Below, one piece after another: positions 49,401 through 59,097 of a stretch of DNA of 64,000 bases; within the stretch, counting starts at the first letter, position 1, and every line of letters begins with the position of its first letter. The stretch is from Liolophura sinensis. Lineage: Eukaryota > Mollusca > Polyplacophora > Chitonida > Chitonidae. The translations under genes were made by a program, and so were the position numbers. The notes under the pieces were generated by a model that searched no databases, was not told where the DNA came from, and worked only from the letters and a program-made list of their open reading frames with translations. The DNA is taken from assembly GCF_032854445.1 (NCBI RefSeq), contig NC_088304.1:16875704-16939703 (forward strand). Direction: 5' to 3'.

Positions 49401-50342
49401 AAGGAAATCCTGCAATTGTAGAGTTGGTAGGTGAAAGCCTTAATGGAGACCTGAGAAATGTTAAAAAATGTGTGATCAATTGCTCAGTATGTTAAGAAAA
49501 TCACTACGGCAACACTGTTCACTTCTTTATTGTAAACTAAAAAATCAGCAACAACTGTAGGGTCATACAAAATTCACAAATGTATTACTTATCACTTTCA
49601 CACATTTACCATACATGTATCAACGTGATTTGTCTACGATGTCTGTTGCCATGGAGGTTGCGTGCTGGCAATACTATGTGTGGATAGTTAAGTGCGCAGG
49701 CTGTTGGTTTATCATAGTAATTCGTTAATCAGAGGCCTCCGTAGCTCAGTTGGTTAGGGCGCTAGCACAGCGTAATGACTCCGGAGCCTCTCACCATTGC
49801 GGTCATTGTGAGTAGCTCATGGTGGCTTTCTCTCCAGTCGTGGGAAGGTCTGCAACCTGCCAATGGTCGTGGGTTCCCCCCGAGCTGTGCCCGGCTTCTT
49901 CCCACCATAATGCTGGCTGCCGTCATATAAGTGAAATATTCTTGAGTACGGCGTAAAACACCAATCAAATAAATAATTTGTTAATGACTGGGTGGTTTAT
50001 GTTTCAGGTCTGTGGATAGGGCTGCCAGCATGTCTGGAAAATTTTGACAATTTGGTGAAAGACTTTTTCAAAGCGGGTAAAAAAACTGCACAAGAGAAGG
50101 TGATCGCAAAAGCAGAGGAGGCTATCAAAGAATTGACCAGTGACTCAGAAAGAACTTCTGCTGAAATTTACATAAAAACGATGAAAAAAATCCTTGAAAA
50201 AGGAAAAGACTTTGTGGAAACGGAGATAGCTCGAGTAGAAAAACTAAAAGCTGGCAAAGTCAGTGACAAGAAGAAAGAGCAGCTTGGTGATCGTTTAAGC
50301 ATTCTAACTTCTTTCAAGATAAGACAGAAAGATGAACTCTAA
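45793..50342 (+). CDS. ERP29: Endoplasmic reticulum resident protein 29 (four exons)
   Basis: Exons 45793-45909, 47017-47155, 48760-48921 and 50008-50342 join in phase to 250 residues (human ERp29 has 261). ERp29 (Windbeutel in flies) is a lumenal PDI-like escort factor for secretory proteins without redox activity. Visible features are a signal peptide (about residues 1-23, hydrophobic IIVGFACIISAFQVI), a thioredoxin-like domain with VVLVKFDETYPYGDKQDAFK and no CXXC motif, the conserved single cysteine of the linker (GLPACLE, Cys148), a charged all-helical C-terminal domain and a KDEL retrieval signal where many relatives have KEEL. Introns 1 and 3 carry SINEs. It is divergent from TBCCD1. 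Confidence 0.96.
45975..46226 (-). mobile_element. SINE family A copy in ERp29 intron 1, antisense to the gene
   Basis: The tail is on the left (gatttatttatcgatatgat, tgtgttttacgctgtactcg), the body in the middle (cagcattatggtggaaggaa, gggcagagccccggggaaat) and the head on the right (ttgaactcacggcggccacg, ggaggccacttgtg). It forms an inverted pair with the copy at 46460-46700. Confidence 0.85.
46315..46455. repeat. Poly-C, poly-T and (TA)n simple sequence between two inverted SINEs
   Basis: C-rich sequence (about 46317-46335) is followed by a T-run of about 28 and, at 46410-46455, interrupted (TA)n. It separates the two family A SINEs in ERp29 intron 1 and is prone to slippage in sequencing and replication. 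Confidence 0.9.
46460..46700 (+). mobile_element. SINE family A copy in ERp29 intron 1, sense orientation
   Basis: It starts within the head (agcgtaatgacccaggagtc), continues with caatgcggtcgctgggagtt and the usual body, and ends in an aaat-rich tail. The A box is missing. It is the sense partner of the inverted pair with 45975-46226. Confidence 0.87.
49085..49225 (+). mobile_element. Degraded SINE family A remnant in ERp29 intron 3
   Basis: Only the 3' part is recognisable, by gtataagtgggttttcagtg, ataaatgaaatgcatatatt and ggagaacagcgtaatacccc compared with the tail of the intact copies. It is clearly older than the copy at 49734. Confidence 0.5.
49734..49974 (+). mobile_element. SINE family A copy with near-perfect target duplication, ERp29 intron 3
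   Basis: The head is intact (ggcctccgtagctcagttgg, ttagggcgctagcac). An 11-bp flank aattcgttaat at 49719 recurs as aatttgttaat at 49975, a target site duplication with one mismatch. The right end is only about 33 bases from the acceptor of ERp29 exon 4 (50008), so the insertion sits close to the branch region. Confidence 0.88.
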
Positions 50343-51194
50343 AACTTTGCCTGCAGTTTTTTGGCGTTTTATAATCTAAAAGGTCCATTTCAACTGATTG
50401 TTTTACAAATTTTGTGCTACTTGATGATCATCTTGTGAATTTGATTGATTCTTTTGTGCATCCCATTTTTAAGCAAAGAGATTAATAACCATAACAATAC
50501 ATTTTATCATAAGTGGATTTGCTCAACTGGTTGGGTAGTACCCAAACATGGATACTCCAATGAGGCATCATGTTGATTGTTGAAAGGAAACCATAGTCAA
50601 TGTGTCAAAGTCCATGTGTTTTACAGAAAAGCTTGATTTTCTTATAAGCAAGTTTTGGCCTAATGATATGAGTGATGTCAAGGTCAAGGTTGTATGTTTT
50701 TTTATTTTAATCTTTGTTTGAGATTTGTAAATACATATGCATGCAAACTTCTTAATCTGTTTCATGTCTGTTCGTGATGATTTACAGATTATATGACTGC
50801 GGCGGCCGCTACTGAGAATGAAGAAATTTCAGTCTTAGGTACACTATTGATAATTGATAAACCAAAGCCTCATAAAATATTAGGGTCAGGTGGCTAGCAA
50901 AAATTACATAAATAACAAGTAAGTAGATTTATCTCTTTGTTTATTTAACAAAATTTCTGAATACATGCTTCACCTAAAATGGCATGGTCAGCAGATTTGA
51001 ATGTTTAATCGAATTCAAAGAAACTTTTTGTGTGGTTGTGTGAAGAGATGTGTTGGAAAAATTGATGTAAATAAATACAAGTGAAAGAATCAATCTGTAA
51101 ACTTTGTGTTGTTTTTTTTGGTGGAGGTGTGTTCCTTGGCTTTTCAGGTAAGGTTTCATCCACATGTTTGAGGGTTGCCTTGGTTTTCCTGTTT
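50343..51194. other. ERp29 3' flank
   Basis: No coding signal. A canonical AATAAA at 51070-51075 is a possible poly(A) signal, about 730 bases after the stop. The segment is otherwise AT-rich and unremarkable. Confidence 0.4.
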
Positions 51195-51395
51195 CTGACT
51201 TCTTTTGGCCTTCATGGTTGACTGACACACGAGCCTTCCATGTTGGTTTCCTGTCCTGTTGTATATGGGAACAGCTGCCAGCAACCTGTGGACGTTCGTA
51301 TGCTCTGCTCGGTTACCTCCCACTATAATTTTGGCTGCCGTGGTATAAGTGAAATACTGTTGAGTACTATTTAAAACACGAATAGATAAATCCAT
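51195..51395 (+). mobile_element. Degraded SINE family A copy between ERp29 and SIRT4
   Basis: Recognised by ctgccagcaacctgtggacg, tctgctcggttacctcccac and ggtataagtgaaatactgtt followed by a tail with aataaatcc-like sequence. The head is missing or eroded. Confidence 0.65.
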
Positions 51396-51664
51396 GGTTG
51401 ACTGTGTTTCCTGTGGTCTCCATGGTGATCCAGTTCTGGTAACTCTGAGCTGTCTTGTGGTCTTCACATGTCTTTTTACCTAGCTATGAGGGTTCCACGT
51501 AGCTCTGTCTGGATCACACTGTTTATTAATATAATGCTGTGGTAGGCATAATTTCCTCTGATCACTGCAAGCCATGATCAGTCATTCGTTTATCTCATGC
51601 TATTTTTTTCTTCATCCTGGTTTGTGTCTATAACAAGTTTGTGTGAATACTACTTTCCATGCTG

Positions 51665-51938
51665 GGTGCCTCCATGGCCGAGGTGGTTAGCACGCCAGTG
51701 CAGTGCGATGACACAGGAGCCTCTATTCAATGAGATCGTTGTGAGTTCAAGTCCAGCTCATGCTAGCTTCTTCTCTGGCTGTACGTTGGAAGGTCTGCCA
51801 GCAACCTGCCAATGGTCGTGGGTTGCCCAGGGTTCAGCCCGGTGTCCTCCCACTACAATGCTGGTTGCTGTCATGTAAGTGAAATATTCTTGAGCACGGC
51901 ATAAAACGCCAATAAATAAATCCGATAAATAAATAAAT
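51665..51938 (+). mobile_element. SINE family A copy, full-length head
   Basis: The head reads tgcctccatggccgaggtgg then ttagcacgccagtgcagtgc, a variant subfamily of the A box (ggccgaggtgg instead of gctcagttgg). The B-box-like gtgagttcaagtccagctca, the body and an aaat tail follow. Confidence 0.88.
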
Positions 51939-52406
51939 CCATACTGCTCGGCCATTTATTTCACAGCACTTTTTATCTACAGCTGTTGTTTCTTGTTTAA
52001 AGCTCAAGAAAATGTAAAAGAGAGAAAAAAAACCCATAGAAAATGTGCGGACAGAAAAGTTGTACCGTACCTTCTTCTATTATCATGAATTTTGACTTCC
52101 AAAAGAATCGGAGCTTGCAACTGAACAGGAGGGTCATTGTCCACGAACACCAAAATATTGGAACGAAGGTGGCACCACGTAGGACTATACCTTTGAGTAT
52201 CATTAGGAAATCAATTGAACCAAACCTGTAGCCACTTGCTTTTCTTGCAAATTTATACAGTGGTAGTCACGTACTTTGCATTACTGAAATTTTAGAGCAC
52301 ACATCCTGCAAAAGAGAGTCTAACACTTGCTGCAAAGCAAGCAAAATTAGTTCCGATACCGATAATCATTGATTCATAAGGAAATAAGCCTAGGGAGCTT
52401 CTTTCA

Positions 52407-52481
52407 TTTATCTATTTATTTGGTTGGTGTTTCACGCAGTACTCAAGAATATTTCACTTATACGACGGCGGCCAGCATTAT
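52407..52481 (-). mobile_element. 5'-truncated SINE family A insertion with 14-bp target duplication
   Basis: A 75-bp tail piece of family A (tttatttggttggtgtttca, acgacggcggccagcattat) is flanked by gggagcttctttca at 52393-52406 and at 52482-52495. The perfect 14-bp duplication marks it as a clean target-primed retrotransposition event, truncated at its 5' end. Confidence 0.9.
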
Positions 52482-52507
52482 GGGAGCTTCTTTCAATGGG
52501 AGCCTGC

Positions 52508-52626
52508 TGTAGTTTTATTAGTCCATTTAGACTCAGTGTACTATTTTAAAATTCTGACATTCATCATCTCATTGTAACGATGAATGTCGGAATTTTAGAT
52601 TGAGTTCATTCAGATGAACTACAGTT
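52508..52626. mobile_element. Foldback (MITE-like) palindrome
   Basis: The inner arms 52548-52565 and 52579-52596 pair over 18 bases with one wobble (aaaattctgacattcatc against gatgaatgtcggaatttt) around a 13-base loop. Weaker pairing extends outward to ctgtagtt at about 52508 and aactacag at about 52619. The whole is about 120 bp, as in short foldback elements. Confidence 0.65.
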
Positions 52627-53429
52627 TTATAAGATGACACCATCTACACAGGACAATCGATATATCGATGTAGCCACAACACGGTTCTTTATCAAGCGAT
52701 TTCAGTGCTAAAATTAAACGCCAAACTCAGATCAGGAAAGAGCTCAAATCGTGGTTGGTATATTGTTCTGCAATAATGAATGAGTGTACAACTTCCTGGA
52801 GCAAAACATTTTTTTTAAAAACACGATTTCTGGTATCTGTATCAAACAAAGAGAAATGGAACACCCAACACATCATGCTACCCGTATTGGTCTTTTTATT
52901 TTTATATATACATAGAGAGAGAGTTAATGCCCTTGATCCGCATTTACTCGCGGTAGATAACACATCCATGTTGAAATGTCAAAACGAGAAAGGTCCAATT
53001 TTCTCGCTGGATTGAAGTCATTTTCTCACTGGATTGAAGTCATTTTCTCTAACATTCACATTTGTTTATGCTCTCAATCAGATATCCCTGGACGATAAGA
53101 ATCAGGCATATTTGTGTACTTTGGCGCGTAAAAATAGAAATTGAGTTACAAAGGTTTTAAAAAGTTGGCAGTTGTAAAGTCTGTCAGGTTGTAGTTCAAG
53201 TCGAACGATACACCGTTATTTATCGGCCATAAGCCGTCATTGTAACAGGTTAGTAACAGCGTTTTGTTGGTTGCTGACCCCCTTCAGATGTTCACTGTGA
53301 AGTGATTGAAGAGCAGATTGACGCCTCTACCAACTACAAGTACATTGTTTTTTGGTTTTGTTTTTTTTTCTGATGAGATGATAAATCCTGAGTAAAAGTA
53401 AACACAACACTAACTTGAACAGGGAGAAA
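52627..53429. other. SIRT4 upstream region
   Basis: No exon, TATA box or strong promoter motif was recognised. An acceptor-like aacttgaacag ends 10 bases before the SIRT4 ATG, so an upstream non-coding exon is possible. Short duplicated phrases (ttttctc..ctggattgaagtca) occur at about 53000 and 53030. Confidence 0.35.
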
Positions 53430-56400
53430 ATGCTGCCTCGTACGGTGAGTAAAACTTTGGTTTTACCATTTGAAGACAAAAATGTGAAGGTAATTAATAA
53501 CCTGGTGCCAGTTGTGCAAATCTTCTTCAGACAATTCAGCAAGTGTAGACTGTACTCCTCATCAGACATCCACTTGCAACCACAAAGAAGCAATCTGTAC
53601 GTGGACAATCTCCCTTCTGCCTTCATACCAGCCTTTGCAGGACACAGTGCAGAAGATGTAGCTAAACTGCAGGAGTTTGTGCAGGCTAGTCATCGATTGT
53701 TTATCATAACAGGTGCAGGCTTGTCTACAGAGAGCGGAATTCCAGACTATCGCTCTGAGGGGGTAGGTTTATATGCCCGTAGCAACCACCGACCAATCAA
53801 CTACCAAGATTTCCTGAAGAGTGCCAAAACTCGGCAAAGATACTGGGCCAGAAATTTCACTGGGTGGTCGAGGTATTCGTCCTTCCAGCCTAACCTGGCA
53901 CATGTCACACTAAGCCGCTGGGAAGCTGCAGGAAAGTCTCACTGGCTTGTGACACAAAATGTGGATGGTCTGCACATAAAAGCGGGCAGTGTAAACTTGA
54001 CTGAACTTCATGGTAGCTTGTACAGAGTTGTTTGTCTCTCTTGTAAGAGTAAAATGAGACGACATAAACTGCAGACAATCTTGGAGTCACTCAATCCGCA
54101 TTGGAAGAAAGAATGTGTAGAGATAGCCCCAGATGGAGATGTCCAGCTGACCCAAGAGCAGGTGGAAGGATTTGTGGTAAATATTTTATATATATAGATG
54201 TATGTATATATATATATTTGTGTGTACAGTATGCAAATTTACGGATATTATTGATGTTTTACGCCATATGCAAGAAGCCATGTATTCAAAAAACTTAACA
54301 TTGCAAGGTGGTGGATGCAATTGCCCTGGATACTATTTTACATTAATCGCACAGACAACACCATGTGGTGTGGTTTTTCCTAGTGAGGGGAAGAGCTTAC
54401 ATGACAATAATGTGAAATGAACCATCCACATATACACTCAGACAACCCAGAAGTGCAGATTTGCGTCTGCACAAATTTCTTTGATACAAAAACTGCATCT
54501 ACAGCAATCTGTACTGTCGTAATATTGAAAAGGTGGATAATATGAGGTAATGTGATTGCTTTAATAAGAAGACTTGTCTTGTGACCTGTGTAACAAAGTT
54601 TTCAGAAGCATTTAGAATTTGGTGTCAAAGGCTGGATGGATATGCTGGTAGTTTCATGGTATGTTGTCACACATGTATGTACACATATATATGGCGCATT
54701 AAAGCAGAATGCCATGCCATCACATGCTATATCTGACTGTAGAACTTTCAAAATAGCTGTCAACTTGACAGGTCTGCATTGTGGATGGCTGAGTTGTTAA
54801 AGTGTCTGCCTTGTATGTGAGTGACTGGTTTCATCATGAGTCGAACATACATAACTACCTGCAACGTGGATACTTAATTTCTGTGTTACTTTCAGTGTAT
54901 AGGTCTTAAGCAGGGCATAGGTCGACTTGCAATCGTAAGAAAGTATGTACAACTTGATGCAGTAGACCTACGCGTAGGACTTACGTCAAAAACTTTGATA
55001 AAACCTTACGATCATGAGGAACTGGTGTTGTCTCATCAGATTCAGCTTTGGTGCACGTAAGGTCAGCTACGACCGGTGGCAACTGTGAGCAGAGGCTAAG
55101 GTTATTTTCTGCCTCATTGGTTGACTCAGGGGTTGCGGTATTCATAGTTTAACGCTTGCATGTGATCCACTACCTAATGCATCGCTGGGAGCAACTGTGA
55201 CCAACTGGATGCAAGCATGCGTAGATGGACGGAACTGCTGAGTCGGCAAGTGTGTGCAGATGCTAAAACCAGTATCCGATTGTATGCTTCCAGTCGCAAG
55301 TTCGATCTACGCCCGGTTTCAACTATAGCCTTGTATCAATGGGCTGTGAATGGGTGAGAGGCAGCATTCCTGTAGTGATTACCTGAGAGGTATCTCACCA
55401 AAGGAGTGTTGGTCATCTCTGTTGTGTGCCATGTGGCTGGTGGTGGTTACCTGGACTATGTTTGCAAATTCACAATTCAGATATGTTAAAGTCAGTGAAA
55501 TGACCTGACTGGTGATGGATATTCATTCAAATGGTTAAATTACAGGATTGTGTGGCCATTAAGATTTGAGGCCTTTAGAAAAATAGTGTATTGTAAAGTT
55601 AGATACGTTTTGAATTCACAATGTTGTTAGACTGGTCGGACTTGATACATGTGTTTTTCATCTTTCTGGATTCAAACTTAGGTTCCACCCTGTGCAGAAT
55701 GTGGTGGGATATTAAAACCTGACATAGTGTTTTTTGGAGACAATGTTGCCAAAGCCACAGTGCAGCTGCTGTTCAACAAACTGCAAGAGAGTGACTCCGT
55801 CCTGGTCCTGGGATCATCTCTACAGGTTTGTTATATATCCCTACATACTTCTTGTAAACTTTGGCTCCTCATCTAGTTCAAATAAACTGCTGTGTCAAGC
55901 TCATTGGCAGCAATAGAGAGTTCCAGCCCCTAAGTGAGAACACAGTCACATTTTGCTCCTTTAATCTCACTTGCCATGTGCATTTAAAGAACATTAATGT
56001 TATTAATTTATCTGTGGAGATATCTTATTTTTTATCAACTTTTTTGTTCTTTCCTTTTTCTATTCTGATTTTCAATACCTGCAATTCTTGATCACATTTC
56101 CGTACTCCTCACAGTAACAGCAGTGACGGTGTACCAGTCCTTCATTATTTCCACTTGAGCCATACATAGGGGAATTCCCATGGCGGTTACTGTAAATCTT
56201 CAAGCTTTTCGACCTCTAAAGCACTTTCTTTTCAGTAGAATTTAAGTATGCAATTATTATCAAAATGAAGGTCGAAATGATTTGCATGTGTCACTGAAGA
56301 TGCAAGCTTACTAAAACTGTGCAAATTAGCTCTCTACACTTCATGGTTCTCTCAGACTGTTTTAAAATATTAGTCGCAGAGGTGGTTGAAAGGTTGAAGA

Positions 56401-57724
56401 ATTAGGGTATATACACTGGCAGTAATATTCCCCGAAAAGAGCCAGTGACAGGGGACTCCCCATGGCTATTATATACAGTGTCAGTAAGATACATGTTTAT
56501 ACAGGTTACTGACATGTATGGCTGTTTTATACACTGTCAGTAAGACAATGTTTATGTTTACAGGCGTACTCTGTCAACAGGTTACTGACATGAGCCAGGG
56601 GAATCTGCATGGCTGTTTCATACACTGTCAGTAAGACAATGTTTATGTTTACAGGCGTACTCTGTCAACAGGTTACTGACAAGAGCCAGGGGAATCTGTA
56701 TGGCTGTTTTATACACTGTCAGTAAGACAATGTTTATGTTTACAGGTGTACTCTGTCAACAGGTTACTGACATGAGCCAGGGGAATCTGCATGGCTGTTT
56801 CATACACTGTCAGTAAGACACTGTTTATGTTAACAGGTGTACTCTGTCAACAGGTTACTGACATGAGCCAGGGGAATCTGTATGGCTGTTTTATACACTG
56901 TCAGTAAGACACTGTTTATGTTAACAGGCGTACTCTGTCAACAGGTTACTGACAAGAGCCAGGGGAATCTGTATGGCTGTTTTATACACTGTCAGTAAGA
57001 CAATGTTTATGTTTACAGGTGTACTCTGTCAACAGGCTACTGACATGAGCCAGGGGAATCTGTATGGCTGTTTTATACACTGTCAGTAAGACAATGTTTA
57101 TGTTTACAGGTGTACTCTGTCAACAGGCTACTGACATGAGCCAGGGGAATAGGTATGGCTGTTTTATACACTGTCAGTAAGACAATGTTTATGTTTACAG
57201 GCGTACTCTGTCAACAGGTTACTGACATGAGCCAGCGGAACAGGTATGGCTGTTTTATACACTGTCAGTAAGACAATGTTTATGTTTACAGGCGTACTCT
57301 GTCAACAGGTTACTGACAAGAGCCAGGGGAATCTGTATGGGTGTTTTATACACTGTCAGTAAGACACTGTTTATGTTTACAGGTGTACTCTGTCAACAGG
57401 CTACTGACATGAGCCAGGGGAATCTGCATGGGTGTTTTATACACTGTCAGTAAGACAATGTTCATGTTTACAGGCGTACTCTGTCAACAGGTTACTGACA
57501 AGAGCCAGGGGAATCTGCATGGGTGTTTTATACACTGTCAGTAAGATACATGATTATATCTATATTTACAGGTGTACTCTGCCTACAGATTCCTGGCACG
57601 GGCCAGAGACAGGGGAATCCCCATGGCTGTGGTGAACATTGGGCCAACCAGAGCAGATGCCATCGCTGACCTCAAAATTGATGCAAAATGCAGTGAGATT
57701 TTACGAGACATTCAAGTTCACTGA
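53430..57724 (+). CDS. SIRT4: Mitochondrial NAD-dependent sirtuin 4 (three coding exons)
   Basis: Coding exons 53430-54176, 55682-55825 and 57572-57724 join at phase 0 to 347 residues (human SIRT4 has 314). Class II sirtuins of the mitochondrial matrix act as lipoamidase, deacylase and ADP-ribosyltransferase on pyruvate and glutamate metabolism enzymes. Visible motifs are a basic, acid-poor leader ending FFRQFSKCRLYSSS (likely presequence), the NAD-binding GAGLSTESGIPDYRS (GAG at 95-97), TQNVDGLH (175-182), catalytic His194 in TELHG, zinc cysteines C202/C205 and C253/C256, FFGD, GSSLQ at the end of exon 2 and NIGPTRAD near the C-terminus. ATG 53430 is chosen because it is the first in frame after an upstream acceptor-like site. 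The last intron holds an array made from its own acceptor. Confidence 0.96.
54177..55681. other. SIRT4 first coding intron
   Basis: Begins GTAAATATTT with a ta/tg-rich stretch and ends in ttcaaacttag. A tRNA-like or SINE-head-like fragment may be present near 54785-54850 (ggctgagttgttaaagtgtc), but it is too degraded to class. Nothing else is recognised. Confidence 0.4.
56197..56412 (+). mobile_element. MITE-like dispersed repeat in SIRT4 last intron
   Basis: Aligns with 21790-22012 (cttttcgacctctaaagcac, cagtagaatttaagtatgca, ctaaaactgtgcaaattagc, cgcagaggtggttgaaaggt). It ends exactly where the 91-bp array begins. Confidence 0.6.
56413..57571 (+). repeat. 91-bp array made of SIRT4 exon 4 acceptor copies
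   Basis: Donor-like gtaag sites recur at 56540, 56631, 56722, 56813, 56904, 56995, 57086, 57177, 57268, 57359 and 57450, each 91 bp apart, and again at 57541. Between them the acceptor tttatgtttacag recurs with AG at 56563 and every 91 bp to 57473. Each acceptor is followed by gtactctgtcaacaggttac and gagccaggggaatctg, degenerate copies of the first 60 or so bases of the real last exon (57572: gtgtactctgcctacagatt, gggccag...aggggaatcc). Two partial units precede it. Most units carry an in-frame TGA shortly after the decoy acceptor. Confidence 0.93.
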
Positions 57725-57814
57725 CAGAGTCTGTGATAATAAGAGAATTTGTATTCAAAAAAAGGTGTTTGATATTTTTTGGTCAAACTTTAAATATGTA
57801 GCCATGTGCATAGT

Positions 57815-58668
57815 AACTGGCTCCATCTAACATGATGTCACAGGATGAAAATGGTTAAATGCCTTGAGGATTATTAGAACTGGCTCCATCTAACATGATG
57901 TCACAGGATGAAAATGGTGAAATGCCTTGAGGATTATTAGAACTGGCTCCATCTAACATGATGTCACAGGATGAAAATGGTTAAATGCCTTGAAGATTAT
58001 TAGAACTGGCTCCATCTAACATGATGTCACAGGTTGAAAATGGTGAAATGCCTTGAGGATTATTAGAACTGGCTCCATCTAACATGATATCACAGGATGA
58101 AAATGGTGAAATGCCTTGATTATTATTAGAACTGGCTCCATCTAACATGACATCACAGGATGAAAATGGTGAAATGCCTTGAGGATTATTAGAACTGGCT
58201 CCATCTAACATGATATCACAGGATGAAAATGGTGAAAATGCCTTGAGGATTATTAAAACTGTTTCCATCTAACACGATATCACAGGATGAAAATGGTGAA
58301 ATGCCTTGAGGATTATTAGAACTGGCTCCATCTAACATGATATCACAGGATGAAAATGGTGAAATGCCTGGAGGATTATTAGAACTGGCTCCTTCTAACA
58401 TGATATCACAGGATGAAAATGGTGAAATGCCTTGAGGATTATTAGAACTGGCTCCATCTAACATGATATCACAGGATGAAAATGGTTAAATGCCTTGATT
58501 ATTATTAGAACTGGCTCCTTCTAGCATGATATCACAGGATGAAAATGGTGAAATGCCTTGAGGATTATTAGAACTGGCTCCATCTAACACGATATCACAG
58601 GATGAAAATGGTGAAATGCCTAGAGGATTATTAAAACTGGCTCCATCTAATATGATATCACAGCTATT
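57815..58668. repeat. 63-bp minisatellite downstream of SIRT4, about 13.5 units
   Basis: The block caggatgaaaatggtgaaat recurs at 57841, 57904, 57967 and onward with a 63-bp period (gaactggctccatctaacat, gatgtcac, then gccttgaggattatta). It begins about 90 bases after the SIRT4 stop and may lie in the 3' untranslated region. Because 63 is 21 codons, the minus strand keeps long open frames with a 21-residue period (GISPFSSCDIMLDGASSNNP). Confidence 0.93.
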
Positions 58669-59097
58669 ATGGATTATTAACATTGACACCATGGTTTGAG
58701 GATTGTGAAATCAACCAAAGCTATCTTAAAGGAATACAGAATCTCTTCTGATTCACTGGTGGAAGATATAGACAAGTCCAGACTGTGCTTTGTTTAAGCT
58801 GAATTTTTAGTATGGCAGATTTATTTAAGCATGAACAAAGCTGCAGAGTTTAACCCAGGAATCCTATCTCCACTGTCAAAGAATCAGTTACGATTCTGTA
58901 TCCCTTTAATACTTGATATAACACATATGGTTTTAATAGATGAAGGCCTTGTAGGAGCAATAAGAAGTATATCAACAATTCTGATGTTTACATTACACCA
59001 TAGGTCATTGGTTTGGGTACTTTTTTCTCCACTCATGACGCCAACTGACCATACATAAGTGAAACGGTGTAACATTTTACAAAAATCAGTCAACCAC

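Noticed and set aside
49734-49806. tRNA gene (gctcagttggttag A box)
   Set aside because: The head is followed by the SINE family A body and has target duplications. The 3' half cannot complete a cloverleaf.
52043-52231. Overlapping frames on both strands between ERp29 and SIRT4
   Set aside because: No start context, splice signals or homology; the peptide composition is unconvincing on either strand.
57432-57635. 67-codon plus-strand frame spanning the real SIRT4 acceptor
   Set aside because: It runs from the last array unit into the SIRT4 exon in the wrong frame, and the exon is explained by SIRT4.
57981-58692. Repetitive protein gene on the minus strand downstream of SIRT4
   Set aside because: The open frames are produced by the 63-bp period, are broken by stops between blocks and have no start context or splice support.
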